From Rhizoctonia solani (Eukaryota; Basidiomycota; Agaricomycetes; Cantharellales; Ceratobasidiaceae), in contig NC_057370.1 of assembly GCF_016906535.1 (NCBI RefSeq), positions 2,170,001 through 2,234,000 of the forward strand: DNA of 64,000 bases, given 5' to 3'. Shown here piece after piece: positions 45,491 to 58,810 of this stretch. The notes beneath the pieces are model-generated. The model was not told the DNA's origin and did not search any database. It worked only from the letters and a program-made list of their open reading frames with translations. Position numbers and translations under genes: made by a program. Positions within the stretch are counted from its first letter, which is position 1, and each line of letters starts with the position of its first letter.

Positions 45491-48400
45491 GGAGGTCCTC
45501 ATTGGGCCAGCTCGCTCCACATGACGGCGTATTGATTCCTACCCGGCCCCACTTCCGAGCCCGGCGCACAGCGGTAGCGTACATTCGGTTAGAGGGGGCA
45601 AAGTTCTATGGCTTCCGTTCTGGATTCTAGATCTCCTTTCCTTCCCACCGCTTGCCCATTTCTCTCCCTCTCCCTCTCATCCACTAGACGGCCTTGCCGT
45701 ATCTCAATTACCGCGCTCGATCCTCAGCACCTCCCGATCTCCAGCCTGATGGACACAATCTGTCACATTTGTGTGACATCCCCTCATCCTCGGTCTTATT
45801 CCACACATCCCAAGGGTTCAGATTGGTCGGCTCGTTGGGAGGGAAGGAAAGAAAGGGCAGTTATGACGATATGCGCTGATCGGGGTGACGCCGTAATTGG
45901 GAAACTGGGTCTAGACCGCATCAGGAATGCCTTTTTTCAATCAAAACCATACGGCTGCCGATATTTTATTAGGAGAGCAGGTTGTATGCGCCGTGTACGA
46001 TATGGCTTCAGTTTTGGATTGGTCGCGGGGTGCAAAGATACGTATGTCACATGGGGCGTTCTTTTCGGTTTTATTCGCACTTGCTTCTCGTCTCGACTCA
46101 TTAGTTTTTTTTTGTTCTACAATATCTTATCTCAATTGTATCAGTACTCGTTGTTGCCTTGTTGTAATCTGCTGTACTACTCCGTCTTTCTTCTTTATGG
46201 AGTTCTGCTGGACGGTTTCTCGCTCATTCTGTTCCTCGCATCATCTCCGTTTCTCTGATCTGCGCATGCTCATCCGCACGTCTCATGTTTATCGTGCTTG
46301 ATCTTATGGTCTTTTGAACTTTTCTGTTCCACACCTTCTCATCCCGTGCAATGCGATCGCAGATGGATCAAGGCATTTCAAGCGGTCTTCCCGCTGATTC
46401 GACCAGATTCGGATCTTGGCCAGGGGGAGAGAATCACATAAGCTCGGCCATATTCTCTATGCGATCTTCGGTCAACTAGCGTATAATTACTTACTTTGGA
46501 GTAGTACATGTACAAGTGACCGAAACAAACAAGAAAAATTCCGTGTGGACCTGAATCCAAGTCGCGGTCTGGAACTTGCGTGGCCGTGGTGTCCATTTAT
46601 GACTTGGTCCACCAGTGGGTTTGATGACCGGATCGCCTGGCCAATGCGCATGAGCCATCTGGAGTCGGTTTGTTGTGGGGGACAAGACGCCACCTGAGTA
46701 ACCTAAATACGGGGTGTGTATACACGAACGTATTCCCAGATAAAACACAACATCGCCCCCTGGGACCGTGGAATTCATGATATGACTGGTATCGATGGGG
46801 CCGGATTCCAGTCACTTACACCCCCAATGACATTCCACACATTTCCCATTTGACGCGCTCGGCGCTCAGTGGTACAACTTTTTGCTTGGGGGGGAGGTTA
46901 ACGTTGGGCACATACGGTTAGTTCCGAGTCACAAACTTGGACAGTTTGAATTGAGACCAGTACGGTATGCATAAACTCTCCGAGTTAACGTTGGGTTCGC
47001 ATGGGTAATACATGCTATTGGTAAAAGAGATAACACCTTGTATGATATCATGTAATGTCGCTATTCGCACCGAACTCTATTTGTACGAAGGTCATCCCTG
47101 AAGGTTGGGGATGATATGCATATTATTCATTAAGGCTGTGTTTACCAGCAAACGACGATCCATGACCAGGTGGGGGGTGTTGCTACATACATGATGCGGG
47201 CTCTATCGGAGCTTAAGCTCCCATGCGATTGCATAGCTTGCAGAATCCTCCGGATGTCCCCCCACCCTGCTACTACACCGCGTTCACAAGGTGATAGACC
47301 GTTCATCTAGCCATGGCCCCCGGCGACCCCTGTCAACAGTCTCGGCCCCGTAGACGTTAACGTTCGACAGCTCAGAGCTACCCGTATCCGAAAAGAAAAA
47401 GGGCCTCGTTCATAGGTGTATTCGTCGGCTACATATGACACCCGTCCTTCTCGCTCCTCCGTCATCATTCCGTGTCGCCATATAAGTTCACATGGGTATT
47501 ATGTGTATACGTATACGCCGTACATTCGTCTGTGTATATCCTTACAAGGTACCGCATTTCAATGTTCTGCCGCACACCCCACACAAGATTCTATTGCCTC
47601 GTTCGCGAAACGGACCGGCTGAGAGCTTTTGCCTGCCCCGGGTACAGAAGTAACGCGCAAAAAGCTCATTTGTCGTCTGGGGCGGAGGGGGGTTCCGCAT
47701 GATAACAAGTTCCGGGTAGCACTTTGTCACAACTAGCATAATCAATGAACTTGTTCGGCTCCTGTGTTCCAGCCTTCTTATTCGTGGGCTTATTGGCTAA
47801 ATGGGCCCATTTGGGCGATGCATTTATTATGAATGACATGGCATTTATTTGTATACTCTTTTTGTTTTTCAGCGTACTCGGCATCTTTAGTATCACGCGG
47901 AAACATAGGGAAGAGCTGAAAACGGGACAAAGACAGTTATTCCCATCTCACGACAAGCACCGGTCCGTGCGTTGATCAACCCTACTTTGCGCATGACGTA
48001 TGTACTCGCGATCCTAGCCGCGCCCTCTCGTCAATGCAGGTAAATCTGCGTCTTCAGCTTCAGGAACTGACGTGACATGCGTGTCATTTGTATGCATCGC
48101 CGATGAGCGTGGAGGCGTCGATCGAGCCAATCTCCTGGGATCTTCGAAGACGATTATCGAATATATTATTCTTGTATACTAGTGGCTGCTTGAAGATGAA
48201 AGCCTGCATGCATACACGACTTTCTCAGTATCAAGTCGGCCCCTTTCGATCTGCACACGTCCCCCAACATCTAATTAAATTGATTCAATTCAACTTGTTT
48301 GTATTTTTATCCAGTTTCAGAGAGATGTATGGTCATCTATAGAGCCCTGCTCTGGCTAAACTGGTCACGGTTCGCTCCGACTGAATATAGTGTAAATCTA

Positions 48401-50600
48401 GGATGCCGAACCGCTCGGTAGATAAAACAGTAATTAATCGAGTCCAAATTATAAGTAGACCCGACCGGAATAGTATCGGAGCGGTTCATCATCTGACAGG
48501 TTATGAAGGTTAGATCCATGGGCTCAACGTATATCAGTGTCAATTTATCCATAATAATGACACCGGAATAGAGATCCTGGTCCCCTCTTCTACATTAAGA
48601 GCGCAGTGCCAAAAGTCTATAACCAGCTGCTGGGGTGCAGAACAACCCCAGAACTCTAACTACAGCCCATCTGTGACCGGCAGGTTATACCTGATCCGAA
48701 TGTACAGCATGAATGTGGGACAACGCCCGCAGCCGAAAGAAAAGGGTTCATGTGAACGTCATCCAGGTTTTCTGGGGGAGACAATCCGTGAAGTATCGCT
48801 GACAAATGCCGAATAGGTATACTGGTCCTGAGGTTATGGTCATCTCTTGTAATAACTACAGTATGAAAGGGCACCAGGCATTGTTCGTCTGCAATTGATA
48901 GTTATCTGTATGTGGTGTATGATTTCTGGGGTGTGGGGCGCAGAATCGAGGGTGTATAGAGAAGTCACAACGAGCGCTATATGCGCCGCGATTCTCTTGA
49001 TCGGTTTATGTTTTCCTTGCCAACATTGTCCGCATATATCCATAACTCACGCGAGGCCCTGGGAGGTTTGACACAAACATAGCTATGTAAGATTTCCCCG
49101 ATTTTCAGCCCGATCTTGTTGCGTAGTCTAGAACTTAATGTGTGCGCTTGTTTTCTTATTCTTCTCGCTGCTAATACTTATACGACATGCTCTGGTTGGA
49201 TGCTCCGACCTGTAACCACCGTATGTGTTCTGAAATGTCATTGTTCACATATCGTATTGTTTTATGCTAGCGAGGAACACAAGGAGCGCGTGGCATAGTG
49301 CTACACAGATGAATCACTACTTCCAAGCTTGCGCTCGGATGAGCGTAATCGCGAACCTCAAAGGGATAGACAAATTGGATACCGACATGCTGCAATACAC
49401 ACTAGACCAGAATTATAGGTCCCGCGCAGTGCTAAAGATGTCTAGGCTTTTATTCAATCCTCTGTTAGGGCGCATGCCTTCACCAAATAATCAATAGATT
49501 ACTCACATGTACCCCTGTTTGCACAGACCATGATATTAACTCTGGGCTGTTATTCGGCTTTTACCGCCCTCTGTAAGCATATTACCTATGATAGTCACGT
49601 AAACTCATTCGATTCCTCTGGAGAAATCGAATCGAATTCTCAGAGCATATATGGGGCGATTCTAGCTCGCGACCGATTCGGTAATCCTAAGACAAGCTGT
49701 GGGATCGTGGGTCATAAGATCTGTTAGTTAGGAAGACTCGAGAGTATGTGCATCTCACATAGGAATAACATGGAACTATGATCCTTCAGGTGAACCAGGG
49801 TGTACTGGGATCCTGGTTACATTCTTGTGTGAATCCAGCTGTAAACAGTACGCCGTAACGTAGGTAATTAATTAGTCAAACATGATGTACAGTCTACAAG
49901 ATGAGGTGAGGCGGGTAGTCCAGGACCCAGTATCTGCCTAAAATTGAATTCCATAGGTCGACAACGAAGGATGAACTCGTTTGGTATGCGTGATGTAAGA
50001 CCCAGGTTGGGATCGGTCACACTCCATGGCCACGCCATTTTCCACGAGGAAGGTTGTGGAGATCTTCTGTCAGTATGTACATCGTTCGTATTTTCTTGCG
50101 CTGAGTCCATGCAATTTATGTACACGACATAGATGGCGTAAATTCGGAACCGTATGAGATTTACGATGCATGTAGATCAGAAAGTGCAGCACGTAGTAGG
50201 CACCGTACACTGTGCAAGGTTATAATGCTGAAAATTAGTGCGTGTGTTTAAGTAAGAATTGAGCTGAAATCAAGATCGATACATACTGATTTGAGGTATC
50301 AATTATTCCATAGTCTGATTCATGCTGAGGGAGGCATACTAACATTGTAATTTTTAGGCCATATCCTACTGAAAAAAGGAGTCTTTTACTGATGTACTGA
50401 TTTTCAGGATCTTATCACACCACAGTGGTATAATTCAAATTAAGAAAAGAAAGAGCAGTAGTTTTACATTGAATCAACCTGTTCACGAGCCATCCACTCA
50501 AACATTCATTTGGGTATGCACGTAACATGAATATGTGCTGTTGTCCTCTACCAAGCGAAGACATTTTGGGCTTACTAACATGCATTACAAGGGCTTCAGA
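45491..50600. other. Five-kilobase gene-poor region
   Basis: No gene supported. The first about 700 bases are pyrimidine-rich, as in a 3' region. A 76-codon frame at 47745-47975 has two hydrophobic stretches (FLFVGLLAKW, AFICILFLFFSVLGIF) but no homologue I recognise and no splice context. Frames at 49264-49497 and 49530-49727 are similar in rank. No tRNA, terminal repeat or transposase motif found. Confidence 0.4.
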
Positions 50601-52355
50601 CTACAACCTCGCTTTAGTCATAGCCTTGCCACCTCGCTCATTTTCTTGCCGGACCAGAGTCTCGACCCATTCAATCACCTTGTTGGTAACCTGTTCGCGG
50701 GCCTCGACCATCAACCAGTGCCCTTTGCCTGCAAGCTCAACTACCTCAATTGAGGGGACAAATTTGCGCATACGCTGAGATGAATTCAAGATTCACAGGA
50801 GCAACGAGGATTAGTTCCATTCAAGAACGAAAGATGGAGAGGAAATCAGTTCAGACTCACCTGAACATGCAGTGGCTGGCATGTCGGATCGGAGCGAGGC
50901 CAGAAAAACAGAGCGGGTAAGCTAGGGGGGAGTGAGGAGCCGAGTTTTCCCTCTAATGTCCAGTTGGGTTAGCGTCCGATCGTTTAACCTCGGCAGTACA
51001 AAGAATAGAATAGGGGCAAGACAATAGGGTGCGCATATAAAGTGGGGAAAAGGGGTTGTTCGGCAAAATAAGGGTGACGACCATAGTCGCTGATAGAACA
51101 ATTTGGCTACTTCAACTCACCTCTTTCTTCTTCCACTCGGAGTTTGGCGGTCTTATAGTACATAGTAGGCCCATACATTCCGCATTTTTGGAATGTATTT
51201 ATATATATACTCCTTTCCTGTGTTTATGGGAATGCAAGATTCCAAGGTCAAACAATCAGCGAGATGAATCTATAGACGGAGCCAAATATTCGATAGGAGA
51301 ACTTTCAAGCGCAGCTAACCAAAACTCAGCTGCGGGGTATGCTTCCTTTCGGCCACCCGAGGAGTAGATGAATAAGTGCGACGTACCTTGTCGGAGAGAA
51401 TATCGGTCTTCTTTGGCGCTGGGGTGCGCCCTTTAATCAGTGCTTCAAGTTGCCCTTCTCTGACAAATGATACATCCTTCCCTGTGAGTGGAGAACGATA
51501 GATAGCATCAATAAAGACGGGGACCTAGAGAAATTCTCGGTGATTAGTTGGCCACATGTTATATCATTGGGATGTCGAATGGTCCAGACAACTGTCTATC
51601 ACATGTTCGAACCCATTCGTTGGACCTGCAACAGCTTGGTAACAAGGGTACCCACGTTTTGATGTATCTCTACTGCTGACTTGGGATCTGCTAAATACTT
51701 TTGGTAGCCAAACTTGGGCACCCGCCGGATCATCTCGTCCATCGGAATGTACTCTGGCGCAGGGGGGTAGAAGGGGACCGAAAGCCTTCGGGATGTGCAT
51801 AAGCACATAATAAAATCAAGTGAAACTAACAATACACCTACGCAATAACAGCTCGAACCCGCTCTGGATACCATAGACAGAAGCGCCAGACCGTCTCGGC
51901 GCCCCAGTCGTGTCCAACCAAGATGACACGCCGTACTCCAAGAAGATCGAGCAGTGCAGCCAGATCTGCGCAGATCGACTTGGTTGTATAATTTCGAATG
52001 TCCCTTGGTTGGTCCTTGGAAATATTTTGAGCAATTTGGGTTGAATAAAATAGTTAAGCTTACCGTTCCCCCATACCCAAGTTTGTCAGGTACAATCACT
52101 CGCCATCCTTGCATCGCCCAGGGTTTAATTTGATGGCGCCATCCGTACCTGTTCAAGAGGGAAGATCCAGCCGTTGGTGTATGACGGTATTGTATTGTTT
52201 CTAACTAACCAACAGTCGGGGAAGCCGTGGACCAGCAACAAGGTGGGGGCGTCAGGGCTGTGGTCACCCCGAGGATATTGATCTATAAAATGATAACTAT
52301 GTCCCGTAGAAAGTTTCTCATAACGATGGTTAAAGTCTTTTGGATCAATTTCCAT
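50601..52355 (-). CDS. Epoxide hydrolase (alpha/beta hydrolase fold)
   Basis: Eight exons: 52210-52355, 52064-52148, 51842-52014, 51626-51785, 51387-51524, 51121-51217, 50861-50952, 50601-50774, together 354 residues in one frame. Landmarks are LLLVHGFPDCWYGWRHQI (HGxP oxyanion hole), VIVPDKLGYGGT, the nucleophile elbow VILVGHDWGAETVW (Asp), a cap region with GMYGPTMYYKTAKL, ALFFWPRSDPTC, and the catalytic His in ELAGKGHWLMVEARE. This is the soluble epoxide hydrolase family, which opens epoxides to diols. There is no signal peptide, so it is probably cytosolic or peroxisomal. It is divergent from THOC3 with 145 bases between start codons. Confidence 0.9.
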
Positions 52356-52500
52356 ACTTGTTGGGAAGATTGTGGTAGTTGAGCGTTCGGCAGTCGGGTG
52401 TGATTAAATGCCGGAAAGACTTGGTTTGCAAATATGATAGTCCGTGGAAGCGGAGACGGACAGCCAGTCACCGCTTACCTCAGACCTTTGCAATCCTCCA
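52356..52500. promoter_or_regulatory. Bidirectional promoter, epoxide hydrolase / THOC3
   Basis: Only 145 bases separate the two start codons, so both 5' regions and promoters are packed here. No named element recognised. Confidence 0.5.
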
Positions 52501-53930
52501 ATGCCAACGAACATATCCAAAGAAGAAGAGCAAGCGCCTCCGTCAGTGAGGGCTGCTACACCTCCCCCATACCTTTCCGCATCGGCACGAAAAATAGTGG
52601 TAAGCTAGTTGAAGACGGTAAATTAACTTGATACATTTGACCTGCTGTTTTCCAGGTGCCCCAATTTACGACCTTCCAGCCGCGGAACTTCTACCGTTCT
52701 GGGAATGACTGCATCAACAAAATCACTTGGTCCTGCGATGGAAAACGCCTTGCCAGCTGTAGCAACTCCAAGGAAGTCAAGCTCTGGGACATCGAGCGCT
52801 CGGTAAGCTTATTTGTTGTCCAGTTTGCAACTCGACTCACCGCGCTCAGCTAGACAACGCCGATCTTTCTCTATCTGGTACAAACAAAGATCCTATGAAT
52901 CATGTCGCTTGTCACCCAATGCATCCACAACTCTTGTGTTCCGCAAGTCGAAAAGCCGGTCAAATATATTTCTGGGATGCGCGCCGCTGTAAGTCCCGAA
53001 ACAGACCGAGTGCATTCCCTTCAAAACTTATGATTCAACAGTCAAGAAGGAGCTTTACACGATTCCCATTGCTGTCGATTCCGTTACTTACGCACCAGAT
53101 GCTCAGACCGTGCTTGCGATGGACAGAATGGACAACATGCGAATCATCGATTGTCGAATGGTTGGATCCAGTGAACCCAACGAATGGTCTCTCAGAGAGG
53201 AGTCATTGAGACTTGGATCAGACGCTGGCGGTGATTCGGTGAGTGGGCTACTTACATTTTAAGTGTATTGATAGCAAATGTGTAAGCAGGTGTATCAAGC
53301 AATATTCAATCACGTTGGGGATATGGTATTTTTAGCAAAAGAAGACGGTCAAATAACCATGGTCGAGTATCCTTCACTGAAAATCTGGCATAGCCTGCCA
53401 GCTCATGTTACCGCATGTTATACTTTGGCTCTTGATCCTCGCGGAAGGTGAGTAGATTGCCTTTGTCATTGATATCGGGTCTCACAATATGGGAACGCCA
53501 GTTACCTCGCATCAGGAGGAGCTGATGGGTTTGTGAACCTGTTCGACACTGCCGAATTTATCGCATCGAAAACGGTTCCTACTATTGAGTAAGTGCCTGA
53601 TTTATATTGGTGAACCAATGTAATAAACGCTTGCAGCTCGGGAATACGTACGATTGGATTTTCTCACGACGGGGAGTATATCGCAGCTGGATGTGCTGAA
53701 CAAAGTTCGGTATTCATTGTAAGTATGGTCTAACACTCCGGGAGTTAGTTGCTCAGGTAGCTTGTCACTAGATTTGTACTGAGACTGGTGAGCTCATGCA
53801 TCGAATCCCGTGTCTTGGAACCCCCTCTACAGTTGCGTGGCACCCGACTCGACACCTACTCGCATTCGGCGGAGATAACGAATACAGCCCTGTCAGCCGT
53901 GGAAGGTGGCTAAGTATATTTGGGTCATGA
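52501..53930 (+). CDS. THO complex subunit 3 (TEX1/THOC3), WD40 protein
   Basis: Eight exons: 52501-52599, 52656-52802, 52850-52988, 53042-53238, 53290-53447, 53502-53588, 53637-53718, 53772-53930, coding for 355 residues with all phases matching. WD repeats read: INKITWSCDGKRLASCSNSK-EVKLWD, MNHVACHPMHPQLLCSASRK-IYFWD, VDSVTYAPDAQTVLAMDRMD, MVFLAKEDGQITMVEYPSLK, LALDPRGSYLASGGADGFVN-LFD, IRTIGFSHDGEYIAAGCAEQ and VAWHPTRHLLAFGGDN. The phrase ITMVEYPSLK plus VAWHP(T)R(H)LLAFGGD is characteristic of THOC3. THO couples transcription to mRNA export with TREX. The start ATG at 52501 opens a short Glu/Pro leader. Confidence 0.92.
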
Positions 53931-56151
53931 TTGTGTACATTTTTCGCCAATAGGTTTCTCATGTGCAAACTTAGTTATTAATTATTGCAGAGCTATAGTC
54001 CTCAACCATAAAATATGACATTGACTTAGCTCCGTTGCGCAATTAAAAGGGTTGGACAAACGCAGAGTCGGATTACCATACATAATTTATCTAGTTTCCC
54101 GGGTGGCGATAGCGATTATCACCTAAGCCTATCAATTACTTGTGTCCATCAGATGCGAGAAGCTTCGTCTGAGTCTAATAGCCAGCGTATCAAAAGTGCG
54201 ACGTTTCTCAACTGAATCTCCTGGGTATGATGAGCTATACACCCCTGTTATTCTACTATGATGAACTGATCCAGATATTCGCGGAGAACCACAACAATCC
54301 TCGTATATGAAAACTTGGATCCTCACGTTTGGGCCGCGCTGAGTGCTAATATACTTGACTAAATTCCGCGTCACAGCGGAGTGTGGTCGACCAAACAAGC
54401 TCCAAGTACCCTGGTGCATTGAGGCAGACAGCTTTTGGTCCATTCTAAAAGATTGTAATATACGTGCTGCAGTTGCACCAGGTACTACTTAACCCAGGTC
54501 CCTGCACCTCTATCTATCATTTTAAGGTACAGTCTGTCTCCGATCATGGGTTGTTTGATTGACTTCAATATACAAAAATTACCAACAGTGACGGCGTTGG
54601 ATCTGAAAACGTGTTCTATCACAAATAAGCCCAATGGGTAAACGTGAGAGAGTTTTCGGTGTTGATGTTAGGAACAATCGCATGCAGAACGGCTTTGTAA
54701 CTACACGTTGATGTTCTGAACCAGGTTAGTGGACCCTTTCAAAAAACCAAGTACTTTTCTAACACAACACTTTTCCTTTTCATGGAGAAAATAACAATGC
54801 TCTAGTATCCACAATGCCGTGAGACACTCCAGTTTGGGTTCAGAGGAGACTATGCTCGAAGTCCAAACGTCCATATGCGTTAAAGGTAATCCCCGGATGA
54901 ATAGGATTGAACGTGGTAAACTCGCAAGGAAACTTGATCATTGGACTACGCATATATATTAGTTTGAGATGACCTTTTATACTTGTCTAGGCCTTTAAAC
55001 TCGAAAGCAAGTATACTTTCAATCAAACCTGTCTTATATGAGGATCAAAATATTTTGGTACGACTCGGCTATAATTCCGTTAAGCCCTTTACCAGTTACG
55101 AGTCTTGTGTAACATAAGTTCACGACAAGAACAAGGTTCTAGGAAGAGCAACTTAAAACGGTTGTCCACCTCGACAGTCCGCAATAGCATCGGGTCATTA
55201 ATATGCAAAATTGACTAGTTATAAAGCCAGAAACGAACAGTGCTTCTGTGAAGATAACAGCGTATGATTTTAGCCCTAGACAATGGTGATTGGAGATCCA
55301 CTATCTGGTCGATCTCGGGAAGACTATCGAGGCTCATCAGAGATAAGTACACGGAGCAATGCAATCGGCAAACTATCCTTCAGTATGATTGTTAGTGGAG
55401 AAGCAAAGTCCAAGTATCATTTCGTTTGAGGTTTAGAATCGGATACCTAGATGAGTCGCATTATTGGAGCTAGAGAGTTACCATTATATTGAAGTAGTTG
55501 GCTTAACATTGACCATACTGCTTCATAGCAAGTAGCGCGAAAGCCCCAGTTCAATAACATCCATGAAGTATGGTGGTTACGCGGCCAGCCCTGAAAGTGT
55601 TATACAGACTCGTGTAAAGAAAGAAGTTGACGCCTCCTGGCGACAAAGAAACAAAGAAACACAAAACCAAGTCTAGGAAACGGGCGTGCAAATGAGACTC
55701 ATGATACAAGTTCAAAAGCAAAAGTTGAGAAAGCGCGTCCTGAATGGGTGGTGGTTTGAATCTAGAGGCAAGTGACTTTAAGGCTTTAGAGTTCGGACGT
55801 CCCCAAAACAAGTACTCACTCGGCCCGAGATAGTAAGCGGGCGCTTGCATGTTGGAGCACAATGAAGATACATATTAGCCCTTCACCATATCTGAGGTAG
55901 CCAGCCGGCAGCTATCGTTCAGCAGAACCACCATGCGAAAGTTGCAATGCACAGGACTTAATTGATATTCGGTTAAACGGATGAGACGTTACTCACAGAG
56001 CACATAGCGACATTTGTACTAAATATTCGATACCTGTATTATACTGACAAGACGAGAACCTCGGGTCTCACGTACATGGGTACTGTGGTGGCCATACACT
56101 TGAAACAGAAGTAATACCATTAACGAAAAATACAAAATATACAGAACACAA
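53931..56151. other. Gene-poor AT-rich region
   Basis: About 2.2 kb. No frame longer than about 100 codons and none with motifs. AT-rich. A long stretch (54450-55550) has no open frame of note on either strand. It separates THOC3 from the permease 3' end. Confidence 0.45.
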
Positions 56152-58526
56152 CTAGAATAGCCAACGTAAGATACGTTGCCACCTGGTACTAGGTGGCTCT
56201 TCGGTAAGTCTTGCTTCATACTCGTCAATTTCTTTTTTGCCACTAAACAAATCAGCCTCGGACGAGGGAACAAATGGGGATCGCCGCAGGAGCTTGACAT
56301 AAATGTATACAGCCAAGAATATGCTAGGAAATGTGCTGTGAGCAAGCTGTATCGTAGGCACTTTCATATGTACTTACAAAACCGACCCGTATGCAAAGAT
56401 ACTAAAAATCACAGCTAAAGTCACTATACATTCGCTCTATTTGTTGAAGTCGACTCACAAGTCAGCTGTCACCCAGCCCCCGTTTAGGAAAACGTAGTAG
56501 CCATTGAAAAAGGTAACAGCAGCCGACATCTAGAGGAACGCAAAGGCTTCAGCCTCCAGAAGTGTCCCACTATCTATATGACTTACAAAGAGCCCATACC
56601 ATGCACCGTATGGTTGGAACTTGGACTTGTAGGGAAGAATATCTCTAGAGATACCCTGAGCTTTCATTGCGGCGTCCCATCTAATCCAGGTTATGCACAT
56701 GGCCATCCAAGTCACCAATTGAGCGGAAGTTGAAACATTAATAAACCTGTAGGAAGTAAATACGAATAGATTCCGTTGGTATGAAGTTGACGCACCAATC
56801 CAACACCTTGGAGGAGTTTTGGTTTACTTGCAGGAACGAGAGGCATCCAACGAGCAATGTAATTGCAACTGCTATCCAAGGAACACCATTCCTATTCGTT
56901 TGTCGAATAAAACCAGGTGCAAATCCATCCAAGGCAATCCCGTGTAATGTACGCGACCCGTTAAACAAAAAGGCGTTTCCTGCAAAACATCTCGGATCAG
57001 CCCGGGGTAAGAAGCGAGGCAATTAGCCACTCACCAGCAGAGAAAATCGAAGTCAAGATCATCGCGTTAATAATGTGAGGTAGAACCGGGACGTTTAAAC
57101 GGGTAAGCGCAGCCACATAGGGTGAACGGGCAGCTAAAGGGTCGTGTAAATCACCGTGAGTAGTGATACTGATCTTTGGAACTGAACTTACCTCCTGGCT
57201 TTCCTTCACTGATTGCTGCATTGAGGATCGGGTCGTTGTAGGGCACGAGCTGTTCGGTTGTTTGAGTCAATATCAAGAAACCAGAGAACCAGAGACTCAC
57301 AATGCCAACAGCAAGCGAACCAAGCACGAAAAACAAAATCAGACGGACAAAAACAGTGCGAAATGCTTTGGGCCTTTGTAACTCTAATTAGTTCTAGGAT
57401 CAAACCTTACAAGCAGAATGAGTAACTCACATGATACGCCGGGGAGACTTGGCCTCGCCGGCCTGCATACATGAATACAAATGGGTAAGATATTCGGGTT
57501 ATGGGCAAAGTCACTACCCACAATTATACTAAGCATATCTGGACCTGCCACGGCGAACCCTGCACTGAGCACGCAGGCAAAGAATCCCTGGAATCTACCC
57601 AGGTCCCCCGTCGATATGTACTCGGCCATCGGGCCCGGATCTCTCCAAAATCTGAAGCCAAATGCATCTCGCTGAGGGTTTACCCCAACCATAAGGAAGA
57701 AAGTCATGATCAACAGCCCGGTAATGAGGATCACTTTCATTAGGGAGATCCAGAACTCCGTTTCACCGAAGAACTTGGCTGACCACAAATTCAAGACAGC
57801 ATATGCAACAAGCATTGCAACCGGAAAGACCGCAGGGTGCACGTCGTCGGTCCAAAAGCCGACGACAGCGGTAAACGCCGTGATCTCGAAGTTGAACAAC
57901 CTAATTGAGAAAAGCTAAGTCTCGTATGCAAATCGCCAGATCAAATCACACATACGCTACCATACAGATCCAGTAATTCCATGACCTAGTAAATAAAATT
58001 TAGATTGAACCACCCATGATGAGAGAAAGTATGCATACGTTGCGGCCCCAAATGCCCTGTCCACCCACCGGGTCGCAAATCGATTAAAAGACGACTCGAT
58101 AGGCAAAAGACAGACCATCTGAAATGAATCAAATTAGATTGGAATTGCGGAGCAGATTTCAACGCCAAGCTATGAGCTACATACTTCCGCTTGGCCTTCG
58201 TTGACACAAAAAATAACCGAGCACCAGAACGCATAGCCAATGAGCAGGCTCAGGGGACCTCCATGAACGAGTGCAGAGCCAATAGCAACGAAGATACTTG
58301 TCCCGATAGTTCCACCGATAGAGAAAAGCTGATTACAGCAGAAGTGGCTCAGTATCTACTTGTGCATCTACGGAAACGATGCGGAATGCAAGCCTACCTG
58401 AACTTGACGTGCACTTAAAACACGTTTAGTATGATCAGAATGTTGTCCTTCGTCACCATCATAGGACTCGACGTTTACAGAGACCCCTGAGAGTTTCTCC
58501 GACATGTTAGCCTTTTCGGTGTCCAT
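56152..58526 (-). CDS. Amino-acid permease (APC superfamily, fungal AAT/YAT type)
   Basis: Multi-exon gene starting at ATG 58526 (MDTEKANMSEKLSGVSVN); a second ATG lies seven codons on. A hydrophilic N-terminus is followed by FSIGGTIGTSIFVAIGSAL (the conserved first helix, GGxIGTxxF), FNEGQAEMV-like and CLLPIESSFNRFATRWVDRA, repeated hydrophobic helices (VAMLVAYAVLNLWSAKFFGE, VILITGLLIMTFFLMVG), AGEAKSPRR-type linker, FSAGNAFLFNGSRTLHGIAL, and a last pair of helices before a charged tail (EADLFSGKKEIDEYEARL). About 12 membrane segments are expected. The family imports amino acids at the plasma membrane with protons. Substrate unknown. Confidence 0.88.
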
Positions 58527-58810
58527 GGGGAGAGGAAGCAAGGATGATGGGGATGGGAGGGGCGGCTGTTTCTTCACAGTACATCTTAAGAGGTTGCGAG
58601 GTTGGTTATGATAGATGGCTGTGATAAGCAAGAGCGGAACCAGGTACGATATCGAAATGACTGATAGGTGGCAATCCGCCCAGCCTGTGGCGATGCTCGC
58701 TTAGGAAGGGGGTAAAATGTTGTAGCAACCGACCAGCCAAGGGCGCTCGCTTAGCGGTGAATTAACTTCGAATATCAACAAACATACAAACAAATCCCGA
58801 TACTGTGTCA

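Noticed and set aside
45608..46301. A 216-codon plus frame with hydrophobic C-terminus.
   Set aside because: It lies in the T-rich 3' region of the LRR gene; hydrophobicity follows from T richness and it has no motif.
47745..47975. Short frame with two hydrophobic segments, possible small membrane protein.
   Set aside because: No homologue recognised, no promoter or splice context, and length within chance.
50930..51130. A suspected frame break in the epoxide hydrolase near 50952.
   Set aside because: Using the acceptor cattag at 50953-50954 gives a clean phase and the expected GKLGSSLPPS.
40121..58526. A biosynthetic or catabolic cluster formed by the P450, epoxide hydrolase and permease.
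   Set aside because: They are 8-16 kb apart, separated by housekeeping genes, and no backbone enzyme is present.
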